A DNA stretch of 64,000 nt from Aphrophora alni (Eukaryota > Arthropoda > Insecta > Hemiptera > Aphrophoridae), in the NCBI GenBank assembly GCA_963513935.1, contig OY740765.1, forward strand, positions 69,846,253-69,910,252. The letters run 5' to 3'. The translations under genes and the position numbers were made by a program. Below the pieces are notes generated by a model. The model saw only the letters and a list, made by a program, of their open reading frames with translations, did not search any database and had not been told where the DNA came from. Shown here piece after piece: positions 22,546-34,229 of the stretch (the stretch's first letter is position 1; every line of letters begins with the position of its first letter).

Positions 22546-23768
22546 ATAACATATTTTATGACATTGTTCGTTTTTACCCTTAGTTTTTTCTAATTAAATT
22601 TTTGGTGTATTAATAATACTTACAACAATATTTTTATACAATTATAACATGTAACACAATTTTATGTATCGAAGTAAGACCAAATTATACGAACTACAAT
22701 TATATCAGTACATTTACAAAAGAGTTAGTTATTTGAAGATATTTTACCAAACTAATTTATTACATTAAGTTTAAAATAGATTTTCTAAGTTTTAGGCTAT
22801 ACATAACAAAAAGGTAGATATTTTTCATGGCCTGTACTGAGTTTGAGGTTAATATTGTCTCTACATTATATAAATATTGCACAGAATTGTAATTGTTCAT
22901 ATATTTACAACTAAAAAGATTATACCCTTCATATTCCAACAAAATGTGAGTTATAGTGTCATTTCCTGTTATGCAGATTGGGCAGATTTAACTGGGGTTA
23001 AAGCTATAGTTGTCATTCTGCAATATTAATCTATTATATTTCTTGCCAGCAAGGCATAATTGAGCAGTAATTCTTAGTATGTGTATAGGACAATTCTCTT
23101 CAAAGTATGGTTCACAGGGGGTTAAGCCACTTATATGTCTGTAGTAATCACTGTATCTTGAATTTAAAATGGTATCAATGTCCGAGCATATTAAATTATT
23201 CTTGAATTGTTCAACTAAATCTTTTCTTGACTTGATTACATCCCAATGGTTTTGACTCTTCCAGATATTTTCTGCTCCAATCCTTCCCAGCATACATCTA
23301 AGCCAGGTAACCCAATTGTATGGGACATCCTGTGTGGAGATAGAGGCAAGCTTGAGGTAGCACATCCTTGGCAAACTGTCATCATCAAATTGAAGCAGTG
23401 CAGTCCACCAGTTCAACATTTGCTTAAACACCCTGAGTTACAAATGCACTCTGCCAGTCTCAATTCTTACAAAAGCATCAGGCGTATTTCGAGGAAGTTG
23501 TAACAATCGTTTTAGGAATGTCAGCTGTACTCTTTCCAGGATGTTTACATATGGTGGTGCCCATGTTTCGCTGCAGTATTGTAGAAGGCTGACTACCAGT
23601 GAGTCAAAAAATTTACACCCCAGGAATCCAGGAATCCGGCTGTCCTTTGAATATTACATTATTTAGTTCTGGAAGTGCAGCAAGGCCTTTTGATGAAATG
23701 TTAATTGCTGCTTTTCTGATTTTGCCGGAGGAGGAAGAGGTTATGCTCAAATATTTCTGTTCTTTAAC

Positions 23769-23779
23769 AATTGCAATTG
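23769..23779. repeat. Target-site duplication of the PLE, left copy
   Basis: AATTGCAATTG, identical to 25122-25132 on the other side of the Penelope-like insertion. Confidence 0.8.
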
Positions 23780-23795
23780 TATATTCATTGCAAAT

Positions 23796-24842
23796 GTGCC
23801 CAAGTCCCAACCACTTTCTGGATTATTAGCAGACATATATTTGAACGAACTAGAAAAGAACAAGATATTATCCAGTGAGAATAAATTGAATAAGAATATC
23901 ATTAGTTATTCACGATATGTAGATGATACCTTTGTCATCTTCAACGGTACCAACCGCCAGATAGATAACTTGTTGAAATATATGAACAACATTAATCCAC
24001 ATATCCAGTTCACCCTTGAGCTCGAATCTGACCAAAAACTTAATTTCCTTGACCTCACCATAACAAGGTCTGAAACTTTTCAATACGACATATATAGAAA
24101 GCCGACCACCACGGATATCACTATCCACGCAGATTCGCAACACCCCTTTTCACATAAAATGGCGGCATACCATAGTATGATCCATAGGTTGGTAACAGTG
24201 CCACTCAGTGAGTCGAACTTCCAACGTGAGCTAGATACCATAAAACATATAGCGGTAAAAAACGGATACAAAAGTCTTATTGTCAGTAATATCCTTAGAA
24301 AACATTTACAGAAACGAAATGCGGCGTCACAAAAACAAGTAGTGAAAAAAAGTTCCGTTCTGCGGAATATGGAAATATATTACCAAACATCTTAACCAAC
24401 GTGATGAAAAAACTGGACGTCACGATGGCCTTCCGTACAACCAATAGCCTAAAGAAATTGGTTAAAGCAAAAAACATAACACCTATCGAGATGTCATCTG
24501 GCGTATATAGGATGAATTGCAATGACTGCGTGTTTTTATATAGGTCAAACAGGGAGGCACTTCTCGAAAAGGTATAAAGAACATCTACCCAACAACAGGA
24601 CAGTCAACACCCAGACAAATTATGCAAAACATATTATGGAAAAGGATCATTTGTATTCTAACTTTAACACGAATTTCCAACCGTTGCACTTGTGTGGAAA
24701 GGGCAGACAGTTAAATGCATTAGAAGAATACGAAATATATAAAGCACATAAATACCACCCGAATGATGTGCTAAATGACCAACTACATTTTCGTTCCAAT
24801 ATAATCTATGACACGGTGATAAAGTTAGAAGGAAGTAAATGA
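23796..24842 (+). pseudogene. Penelope-like RT and GIY-YIG endonuclease, truncated and frameshifted
   Basis: 23796-24395 begins at P-L-S-G-L-L-A-D-I-Y and contains the catalytic Y-V-D-D-T-F, then L-N-F-L-D-L-T-I and Y-R-K-P-T-T-T-D, all standard PLE RT blocks. After a frameshift at about 24370, the linker leads to S-G-V-Y-R-M-N-C-N-D (24495-24525, the GIY part). A second frameshift near 24525-24540 leads to F-Y-I-G-Q-T-G-R-H-F-S-K-R-Y-K-E-H (YIG and the conserved Arg/His), ending L-E-G-S-K at 24842. The N-terminal RT half is missing. PLEs use the RT and GIY-YIG nuclease for target-primed insertion. Confidence 0.88.
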
Positions 24843-25018
24843 TAAATATTGTTCGGTGACGAGCGCGGTAGATACTTGGTTTCAGTTGACTGATATACGT
24901 CCGTGTGTGCACACGTTAGCGTGCGATACGTATGTGTTTTAATATGTGTTAGTATGTTTTGTGTTGTATGTTGAAATCTTATTTATTGTGACGACCTCAA
25001 ATGAGCGAGATATTCTGA

Positions 25019-25065
25019 TATATTCTGAGGATGGAAAAGAAAAATTTCCGAAACGCGTCAATGTA
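25019..25065 (+). ncRNA. Hammerhead ribozyme motif at the PLE 3' end
   Basis: Stem I TATATT (25019-25024) pairs with AATGTA (25060-25065), one G-U. The core CTGAGGA is at 25025-25031. Stem II GGAAA/TTTCC (25033-25037, 25045-25049) has an A-rich loop. GAAA is at 25050-25053, then CGCGTC with the GTC triplet ending at 25059. The GAAACGCGTC string is identical to that in the 12.2-12.5 kb copies. One unpaired base (25032) follows the core. Hammerheads in PLEs are known; cleavage here is untested. Confidence 0.75.
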
Positions 25066-25121
25066 AGTAGAATTACTACATAATTAATAAGTCACAGAGA
25101 CGGAAATGCATTCTAGTTATT

Positions 25122-25132
25122 AATTGCAATTG
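25122..25132. repeat. Target-site duplication of the PLE, right copy
   Basis: AATTGCAATTG, identical to 23769-23779. Confidence 0.8.
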
Positions 25133-26125
25133 ATTCATTGTTATAAAAAAGCTGTTTTAGTTTTCCAGGGGTCCTTCCTTTATGAAAAATCAGCGCTTTT
25201 GTTTTCAAAGGATTAACCTCCAGACCATTATCATCAAAGTATTCTTTTAAAACTGCCAGTTTATGTTGCGCATCAAACCAGGAATGAGACAATTTGATGA
25301 TATCATCGGCATAAAGAAACATCAATACTTCTCTCTTCTCATTAATACTGATTCCCGTTAAGCTACGAGACTGGAAGAAGCTTATTATATCATACAAAAA
25401 CAAAATAAACAATGTCGAGCTGAGAAACTCCCCTTGCAACACTCCAGACGTTACTTCAAAGCTATTGGATAATGTTCCTTCTTGGTAGATTGAGACAGTA
25501 ACAGTTTCATAAAGGTTTTGTATAATTCTTGTCAACTTACCACCCAGCCCCAATTTGTGTATCTTAGACCACAGTTTATTGTGAGGAATGCTATCAAATG
25601 CTCTCCGCAAGTCCACGAATATACCATACACTTTTCTTCTTTTTATTCTGAGATGAATGTTGATAACAGAGGACAGACAAAATACTCCATCCCTGCAACC
25701 TCTTCTACTTCTGAATCCTAACTGTTCTTCAGGGAGTAACTTAAATTCTTTGATAAATTTCACAAGTCTATTAGAAAGTATTTTGGTGAATATTTTGACT
25801 AAGGCTATTGGGCGATAGTTATTGGGTCATTGGCGTCACCTTGTTTAAAAATCATTTATAGTTTTGTTTTACCCCATTTTTTAGGTATATCTTCATTCTC
25901 CCAGACTACATTGAACAGATTGAGTATATTATGGATCCATTTAGGTGGTAGATACTTGAAACATTCGTTAAAAATACCATCGCCGCCAGGCGATTTGTTG
26001 TTTTTTGTTGTTCTGATACTGTCCAGCAGCTCATCCAATGTGATATTTGAATCAAGTATTGGGTGGGTTAAATCAAGAAAATGCTTCTCTACAACAAGGT
26101 CACTTCCGTATATGGAAACCAGCAT

Positions 26126-27169
26126 TGTTTCCCATTTTGCAATATGTATTGGACATTGTACAAAACGCTTCCTCCTTAATGAATTTTTAAGTCATCACTT
26201 ATAGTCCTTACTATAAAAAAATAGTAAAGTTCTTCCAAAAGTCCTTACTGGAGTTTACTAAGTATGGTATTAACTCCTGTTACCCTTATTGCAGAAATGC
26301 TGAAAATATACCATTGGCTCCTGGTGCTGTATATAAGCCCATCACCACACAGCATATGTCCTTGAATCTTGAATGTGAATCTCTAAAAGGAGTAGAGCAT
26401 GTTGCTGCTTATGGTGTGTGTTGCTGCTGTCTTCATTTTGAAAGTACCATTACACCCTGGGCTCTGAACTGTGCTTCCATTTTTTCCATTTCTTTCTCCA
26501 CAATCTCTTGAGATTTTCTTTACAGACAATGTACAGGGACTTTCTCAAATATGTAATAGATGGTGTTCCCATCTATATATATTTTGTCATGGGACTGCTC
26601 ATCAATTTCTATGGTTAGAAGTTGGCCCAAGCTCTTTGTCTTACTTCTAAGAGTTTTGGTGTACAATTCCTCATTCTGAGTCTCCGCCAGTTTCAAAAGC
26701 TTATCGGGTCTCTCTCTTCGATTCTTGTAAAGTAGATATTCACAGTGACATGGAGGATGTCGTCTCCAACACATATTATCAATTTCATTCCTTTCCATTT
26801 ACTGAATCTGTATACTCTACTCATTAGCCACTCTACTGTGTGTGTGGTGACACAGTAGCATATCTAGGCAGAAGTGAATGCCAATAAACTGCAATTCCAT
26901 ATCTGCTCCAAAGAAACATCTCTTCTATCACTGTGTATCCTCTAATGCTGCTCTGGACATTTTTTGGGGAAAATTTCCATTTTGACAACACATACCATCT
27001 TACTCCTGCCCCACTCAGGCTACTTTTCAGTAAGTAATCCGTCCAATTTCAGAACGTTTTGATTCGATTTTCAATTTGTTATCTTTCCTCTTTTGGTAAG
27101 ATATATGGTCAGTTGTTAGTCATTGTATGATTAAAATTAATTCATTAGTTCCAAAATTATAACAATATT
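26126..27169. other. Mostly non-coding; one unrecognised open frame
   Basis: A minus-strand frame at 26798-26520 (92 codons, cysteine- and arginine-rich start C-W-R-R-H-P-P-C-H-C) lies upstream of LINE B in its own sense. It could belong to LINE B or another element, but no domain is recognised. The rest shows nothing. Confidence 0.4.
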
Positions 27170-27530
27170 TGTCTGCATGTAATACGAAAAGCAGAATCTT
27201 TGACATATTTTACGCATTTTCTTAAAATTTTCAGCGATAATATATATTTTTCCAGTTTTTAAAATTATATATCATTCGAATGCTAATTGGAACTGAAAAT
27301 GTTTTGGAAATGGGTGCTGTAGTTCTGAGTTACACCCATTTTCGCTGCTGAAAAGTAGGAATTTCAGATTTTTTTGCCACATTTTACTCATTTTCTTGAA
27401 ATTTTTAGAGGCAACTTATATTTGTTAAATGGCAAAATTGTTATTGATTCAAATGCTAAAAAGAACTGACAAATTCTTTAAAGTTGGTACAGTAGTTTTT
27501 AAAGATTAAAAATTGTTTGCTAGCTATTAC
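27170..27530. repeat. Two-unit degenerate tandem repeat, period about 180 bp
   Basis: Units about 27190-27340 and 27365-27510 share CATTTTAC(G/T)CATTTTCTT(A/G)AAATTTT, then ATT(C/A)(A/G)AATGCTAA...GAACTGA and GTAG(T)TT blocks in the same order. They are too diverged to be recent. Confidence 0.6.
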
Positions 27531-28557
27531 AATAAAATAGTATATAATTCCCTGTAAATTTTTGCAACTATATACTTTTTATCGTTGACAAATTTGGAAA
27601 AAAATTAAATCTTCATTTTGAATTATAGTACATTTTGTTTTAAAAATATATTTTCTGTGGTGTTTAAAAATATGATTAATCGTGAAGCAGCTGTAACACG
27701 TTTCGTGAAGACCGGATACTTATGATCGTAAGGACAAGAAAAACTGCTCTTAGGCCTATTATTGGAGGTATAGGTATAGGTATAGCAGTTAACAAACACC
27801 CCATAATCAGTGTCTCAAATGGTCTTTTTACTTATCTGTTTACCAGATGATACTCTCTTGTGTATGTGTCTTAGCTAAGTAGAAAGTGTCAGTTAAAATG
27901 AGTTCAACTGTATGTTCATATCAAACATGTAATAATAGTCAAAGGAAATTGAAAGGACTTCGTACGTTTAGAATTGCTAAGGCTTATCTCGAGTGTGAGC
28001 CCAGAGTTCTGGTTAAGCCTGTTCATATTTTTACTTAATAAAAATGTTCCTTGTGTTGTTTTATTAATGTCAGAAAACTAGATTTTCACCTCTGTATTTC
28101 AGTACTTTCTTGTCAGTGGTCTAATTTTCTACACCGCCTATTGGTATGTTATGTGATGAAAGTAAATTGTTTTATGTTTTTTTTTTTCCCTTTTCCGATA
28201 TTGATTTGGTTTATTAAAATCAAACCACAACTTTACAAATTCCCCCATACAATTTACCATAATTTTACTTCCCCTCTTCATTCTAAAATCAGTTTCACTG
28301 TATAAAATAAACAATAAAAATATATAAAAAAGTGTTACTATACTTAAAATACAAGGCATCTTATGTGTAAATTATCTTCACTACAAATTTGTGTAGACAT
28401 AAAGTAAAGTTTTATTACTATGAAATAATTACAGATTATTATTATGATCTTACCTACAGAGTAAACTAAACAATATTGTTACATTGATCAGTGCACATTT
28501 CATAATTTTGTGTTTTATAGCCTATGTATATTCTTGAAAAATGAATTTTCTATTAAC
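27531..28557. other. Non-coding, nothing recognised
   Basis: Contains a short TATAGG repeat near 27769-27785. The open frames at 28051-28359 on both strands have no recognisable domain. Confidence 0.5.
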
Positions 28558-28561
28558 AGAT

Positions 28562-29089
28562 TGCAACAGTAAGGAGAAAGGTGCTATTGCATGGGAGGTA
28601 CTATTTTGGGTGGTACGCGGATCTACTTTGATAATGTATTACCGGGTCCCGATCGCGTGGTAAAATTAATATAAGTACACTGGGCGAATCTCAACTTAGG
28701 CTAGCCATTTTTGACGAGTATTACTACAAACTAATTAACTAAAAATAAGAGAATTACACTAATACCAATGTTAATATTAACTACACTGTATTGCAACAAC
28801 ATGTCGTTCTATAGCAGGGCCTAACGTAGCCGTGTATAGTTCGACTAATAATTTTACGATAACCCAAAATCGCGATGCGCCCAGATATAAACCCAAGGGC
28901 CGAACGGCCCTATTCCTTTGGGTTTAGCAAGGCATGTTAATGATACGGCACAATAATATAAATTTAATAAGAACGGTGACAGAGGATTTGTGTCACCGCT
29001 GTCTCGAGCACTACTCTGGTCTTATCAGCTAGCCGGGCGGATATCTGCAGATTCACAAAGGGGAGGGGGGAGTGGTGGTAATCACCACA
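28562..29089 (-). repeat. LTR, left copy (3' LTR in element sense)
   Basis: Starts TGCAACAGTAAGG and ends AATCACCACA. It contains a segment absent from the right copy near 28895-28930, including the inverted pair GGGCCGAACGGCCC, and further bases near 28970-28990. The rest matches at high identity. Confidence 0.9.
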
Positions 29090-32000
29090 GTCACCCCCTC
29101 TAACCAAAAAACGAAAAAAGGGGTACGCTGTGAGCGGAACGGGAATGAAGGTATAGGGATGGGACAAAGTACAAAGTCAGTTAATGTTAGGTGACATCGT
29201 CACAGTGGTCAGCTCGCCAAGAAAAAATTAAACGCGAACACTTAGGCAAAACCCAAGTCCTCACCCTAACGACTGTAACTTAAAACAAACTTGAAGCCAA
29301 AAAACCAATGAATGAAAGGGCAAACTTGATAGTGGATTTTATAATTGAGGTAAAAGGAAGAACCGAGAAGGGGAAAGGAGAAAAAAAGGAAAGGGGGAAA
29401 TCCTCCCCCGGTGCCAGGAAAAAAAAATTTATTTTTATTAATTTTTTTTTTAAACTAACTGTCTGGTGTACAACTTTCGTACAATATAATGTAATGTAAA
29501 TATGACTATTTTTTTTTGTACCCAGTTTTTTTTTTTTTTTCTGGGGTTACTTAGAAGGTAAAGTAGAAATAAACAGAAAGATTATGCCGCGAAATGAGGC
29601 TGTGGAATTGAATGGAATTGCTATGGGATAGGATAAGCCGTACAATTGTTTATTAAAACTTAAACTAAAAATGGTTTGTTATCAAAAAAATAAAATAAAA
29701 TGGCTGATGGAAAACTGAGTAAAATGCAGGGTGGAAGAGAGTTTAGGGAAGTATGGTTTGCAGATTGGAAAAATGTACAGATTGGAATGGGTGAAATAAC
29801 AGGCAAAAGGTATATCACTGAGTAGTATGGTAGTATGGTAACCCAGTCCTGGAGTTGTCACATGAAGCTCTTATCCAAACGTTGCACATATTTGCACAGG
29901 AACTAAGATATAGGTCTCCCAATTAAGAAGCAATTCCCAGTAAACAGGTAGGAGGCACTGATGACGTCATTTATGTATTGTTCACTGTGGCAGCCAAAAG
30001 AGTGTATAGGCAAAAATACCTTAATGTCATCCATTATGGCGAAGCATAACCCTGGAGACTCTCTGGTACCTTTTTATATTGTGACTTTAGGCGAGATTTG
30101 GCTCTGAATTTCATCCTGTTTGATTTGGGTTTAAAAATGAAGAAGGTGGGTGGTTTAAAGAATCGGAAAAGGTATATTGGTAACGAAAATTGAGGTGATG
30201 TTCACAAGCGGGTTTTGTAAGGTGTAGATCGGTAGTTTTGTTAAATTTCAAGGTTACTTACAGTCTAATTTTACAGGTTAAACGGTTCCTTATAAACTAA
30301 AAAAATTAAGTTTGTAATTAAAATTTTGTGTAACAGTCTCATTTTACAAGTTAAAGGATTCCTTATCAACTAAAAAATTAAGTTTGTAATTGTTACGTTA
30401 AGTATGGTTGTGGTGAAGATGAAGGGTGCTTAATTACCTACGAGCCACTTATCTTTAAATTTTCATGTATTTTTTTTTTTTTTAATTTACACTTTGTTTT
30501 ATTTATTTATTTTTTAATTGTTTATGTATATTTTTTTTTTTTTGTGGCATTAAAATTACTACAATAAATCGATGGGATAGGCAATCACAATACTGTTGCC
30601 CATCCCATGATTGTAAGACCCACGGACCAGATAAAGAAATAAATTCGTGATTTTCACTAAAAATTAGTGGAAATACACTAGCTATTAGGTGATAAGTTGA
30701 ACTTGGAATGATATCGCTTATTAGCGATAAAAGCTATGAAATTTCGGTGGGTTGAGCAGAGGTTGTAGAAAAAAGGATTAAGAGTTGGTTAAGTGGGAAG
30801 TAATGGAATGAGCTGCATAACCCTAACAATTACCCTAATTTATAAATATAAATATATATCAGATACCAAATATATAACAACTTATGTTGAACTTGATCAA
30901 ACACAAAAGGCAAATAAATGCCAAAGAGAAAAGAAAACTTACAACTCGTCCTACACTAACCATAGACAAAAAAATTTTAAAAACGACCTTGAGAAAAATA
31001 CGAATGCTTGACCACTGACAAACATAGTAAATTTCACTCATAGAACCAAAAATTATTAGTAGGTCAACAAGAGACTTAAGGAGTTGAAGGGAGGAAAGGG
31101 GGAGGTAGAGCTAGGTAAAGTCGCAGCAATGAGGCTCCTTGGCTTCGTCAGCATCGTGCTGAAGGGCATTACAGCCGACCAAAAGCATGCCGGTAGTTCT
31201 TGGATTGAAGTTACTTAACGAATATTTAAAAAAAATTGTGCACATACAGTAGAGGGGGGGGAGAAATATTAGACAATTGGATTTAAAAAATTGGTTAATG
31301 CCAACACCATTAATACATATAACCCACACAAATAATTATACAATTTAATTCCTTAAACTAGAAAGACCAAGATTGGTGATAGAAAAAAAAGGAGGTAAGT
31401 GTAGTGTGTTGAGGGGTGGAATGTTTGAAAGGAAGTAAGGGTTTATAAGGATAATAATAAGGTGGGGGGAATATAAATGAGTGATGAATGAGGTTTGAGA
31501 GAGGAAGCTCGGACTACTCCAGATTAGTCGTTATGCAGTGGTTGGCAGATCGGTAGGGCATCACAAAAAAAATATATGGAGAATAGGAAAACAAAAAAGG
31601 CTTAAAAAAAAATCCAAATCCCCAAAAGTAAAAAAAAGTGTAATACCATTCCATCCAACAAGGGTAAGCCGACAAACCCGAGGCTGCATTGAGCTTGCCC
31701 TCTCGGTGGTGTGTATAAAAAAAAAAGGCGGACAAACCCAAAATGGTCCTATCCACCAAGGCGCCGTTTCATAGAGGTACGCCCTTAGCAATTACGCACC
31801 TTAGCCATACTGGGCCCGCATGGTAGACGAAACCAGAATAGGGGGGGGGGGTTATGGAGTGAGTGTTAAGTTATAAGTGGAAGAAGAAGGAAGAATTGAG
31901 AAAGAACTAAACTAATATCACCTAAGCCGGTTGAGGCTGGCCCAGGTGTAGAGAAAAAAGTGTAAGGCGGTATATAGGGTGTAACCCTACTTATTAATAT

Positions 32001-32128
32001 TTGGGGTGGAAAAATCTCTTTAAGTGGGATATATGGGCTGTTGGAACCTATCTACCAGAGGTGGGGTCGATTTAAATACCGGTGAGCCCGTCCAATGAAG
32101 TCCGCGAGGCGGATCGAGAGTCTCGGAA
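29090..32128 (-). other. Interior of the LTR element, non-coding as far as seen
   Basis: Lies downstream of the hydrolase gene in element sense. It holds several homopolymer and G-rich tracts (for example 31841-31850). Short open frames (29308-29499, 31111-31329, 31514-31791) have no recognisable domain. No retroviral protease, RT or integrase motif was found on either strand. The stretch GTCACCCCCTCT at 29090-29101 is purine-rich on the minus strand and could be a polypurine tract. Confidence 0.55.
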
Positions 32129-32876
32129 TTATAAAATAGATTTTAAAATGTCGAATATAAGGGAATTGCCTAATGGTGAAAAATGGATGCCATCGTTCAA
32201 AAAACACGAGTCTGGTAAATTCCGGTCGGCGGTCTCATCATATACTGTCACATCACTGGCTGTTAAAGTTGCTAGAAAAATATTAAATGTCTGAATAATT
32301 GAAATTTGGTGAATTTGGGTACAAATTATAGGGAAAAACGGGAGTTTAAAAATGGAAATTGAGCCGGCTGGGTTCACCCGACGAATAAGGCGCAGGAGTG
32401 ACAAAATTGGACTGTAAATGTTCATGCCCGCGTCTCAAAACGTCGTTCGTACCGATAATAAGCACGACATGTGCAACCGGAAACCAGGAGTGACGGTTAT
32501 GTTTAATAAGGGCTTTGAGCCCTGGGACTGTGAGGCCGGAAAGCCCCCGGAAACGGATTGAGCTATTCTGAAATTTAGCTAATCTACGGACATAACTATC
32601 CCTCAGGACGGTAATTGAATGAGAGTCCCCGTCCGGGGTAGTATGAGACCGTACGATCATTAAAATATTGAATTTATTATTATCATTGTAGGAAAATAAA
32701 TTTTTTTTAATATTTATGAATATATCGGAAAACTGAAGGGGCTTTCGGAAATCTGTATGGTGAAAAAATATGGCACATAAAGGGTTGGGTGGCCTGGGCA
32801 ATAAAAAGGCGCATAGGTAAATACATATAAGGGTTATAGGGAGGGGTACACTAAATCTCGTTAAAATCGGGAGCAA
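32129..32876 (-). pseudogene. SGNH/GDSL-type hydrolase, broken, inside the LTR element
   Basis: Frame 32876-32346 carries the first SGNH block as V-L-R-D-S-Y-V-R-R-L (Ser94 is in the nucleophile position; the block's Gly is Arg92), then G-L-S-G-L-T, then V-V-L-I-I-G-T-N-D (142-145), the Asn block. An overlapping frame, 32425-32129, carries the last block F-L-N-D-G-I-H-F-S-P-L-G-N, with Asp78 and His81 in the catalytic pair positions. The two parts join only through a frameshift near 32400. The N-terminal 60 residues look hydrophobic and may not be part of the domain. SGNH proteins are esterases or lipases; such domains are known in ORF1 of some CR1 LINEs and in Ngaro/DIRS-like elements. The substrate is unknown. 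The spacing of the three blocks is normal for a compact SGNH domain, so the family call is fairly firm. Confidence 0.75.
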
Positions 32877-34215
32877 AAGAGAGTAAAGGCATTATTGGGG
32901 GGGGGGAGTAGGCTTAATTTCGATAATCAGTTTTTAAGCAAAACAGTCGAGACAACAAAAAAAATTTATAAAGTTAAATAATTAATTTAGAAAACAAGGT
33001 TTTAGTAAATAAAGGAATGGAGTGAGTGGCTTCTGTGACCGTCAGTGCGGGAAAAAAATTTTGGAAAAATTTCATCAACATCCTATCCTCGATGTATGAG
33101 CCACTACGTTTAGTTAAATCGCAGCAACTAATAGAGATTGTTTCCTAATATTACCTAACCGCTAAGTTCGCTAAAAGAGCGATGTAAAATGAAGCGTCCA
33201 TTAATTGGATGAGTTCTGAATAATACTCGTTTGTTTTAAATTAAATAAGACCTACATCTAACATTCGTAGTTTATAGTAGAAGATATTGAGAAAGGATTT
33301 CTGTCTACGATGCGCGCTATCAGCTGTATAAGATAACAATCAAGGTCGATAACCACTGTAAACTGGTTTGACGGGTCTAAACTGTCCTTTAAAGACGGAA
33401 ATAAATTACTTAAAACTACGTTATGTGAATTTACCCTGGAAAAAAAATACAAGTCGTAACATAATTTATACATATATCTAAACCTATATACATATATAAT
33501 TAATTACCAAAATACACAATTATAAATAGATCGGTGAATAAAAGAATGAAAACAAATGATTTAAATGAATTTACGTTTAACGTATGTGAACAGCGAAAGA
33601 GAAAAAAAAAAACCTTTGATTAATTATTTTGAACGATGCAATGCGCTAATTCCTTAAAAAAAAAAGACTTTTCTTCTCATTATTTTACAAACTAAAATAT
33701 TTTAACAGTAATTTAACAATGAAATTTATTAATTTTAAACGGAAATAATTTTAAACTGGTAACTTATAATAACATGAATTAAATTTGGAGAAAAAACAAT
33801 AATATTTCTAACTATAGATAAATAATATAATTAAATCGATAACTCACCATTTTGGCACACAGGATGTTAATAAAACTAGGCCGAATTTATATTGGTTACT
33901 TACCATTTTACATACGCGGGAATAAAATAGTTAATTAAGGAGTTATAATTACAGAGACGGAATTTAGATTTCACGAAAAAATGTTGTGCAATACTAAGGG
34001 TTAGTTATATCTATAAAAAATAATTTAATTTACTGAAAATTTTATAAAACGGAAATTTAGCAAAAAGAAGACACGTGTGGCTAGCCATTCGAGACATGTC
34101 GCCCAGCGCACAAAAACCCTATTAATTCATAAAAATTAGGGACTTTTATTAATATTTTTTTATTTTTCGTTTGGACACGACCAAAAGAACCCGGAAAACA
34201 AGACAAAGCCCTTTT
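32877..34215 (-). other. 5' interior of the LTR element, nothing recognised
   Basis: Between the primer-binding-site candidate and the hydrolase gene. In a normal element gag would be here; no gag-like frame or CCHC zinc knuckle was found. The frame 33258-33473 has no known motif. Confidence 0.5.
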
Positions 34216-34226
34216 CTCTGTTACCA
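34216..34226 (-). promoter_or_regulatory. Candidate primer-binding site
   Basis: On the minus strand TGGTAACAGAG lies 3 bases inside the right LTR. It differs at one position from the 3' end complement of eukaryotic initiator tRNA-Met (TGGTAGCAGAG). Its place and orientation agree with minus-strand transcription of the element. Confidence 0.6.
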
Positions 34227-34229
34227 TTC

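Larger units (their letters stand above)
23780..25121 (+). mobile_element. 5'-truncated Penelope-like element inside LINE B
   Basis: A 1.34 kb insertion between two copies of AATTGCAATTG (23769-23779 and 25122-25132). It holds the C-terminal half of a PLE reverse transcriptase, a GIY-YIG endonuclease region, a non-coding tail and a hammerhead motif at its 3' end. The 5' end is cut within the RT, just before the P-L-S-G-L-L-A-D-I block. Its orientation is opposite to LINE B and the same as Kank. Confidence 0.88.
22760..26125 (-). pseudogene. LINE relic B, RT plus C-terminal domain, split by a Penelope-like element
   Basis: The N-terminal RT block is at 26125-25856 (K-S-P-G-G-D-G-I-F-N-E, and P-K-K-W-G-K-T). 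The long frame 25763-25113 has E-E-Q-L-G-F-R, V-D-L-R-R-A-F-D-S-I, G-V-L-Q-G-E-F-L-S-S in place of the P-Q-G-S-x-L-S-P block, and the catalytic F-L-Y-A-D-D. The frame breaks where the PLE is inserted (23780-25121). It resumes at 23779 with V-K-E-Q-K-Y-L, then D-S-L-V-V-S-L-L-Q-Y-C-S-E-T-W-A, L-Q-L-P-R-N-T-P-D (about 23580-23450), the frame 23431-22988, and C-P-I-C...H near 22985-22950. The coding end is near 22760. Stops at 25850, 23460 and 22987 show decay. The endonuclease was not found. Confidence 0.82.

Noticed and set aside
27690..27720. Another hammerhead motif around CGAAACGTG on the minus strand
   Set aside because: No CTGANGA-like core and no stem I or stem II pairing nearby.
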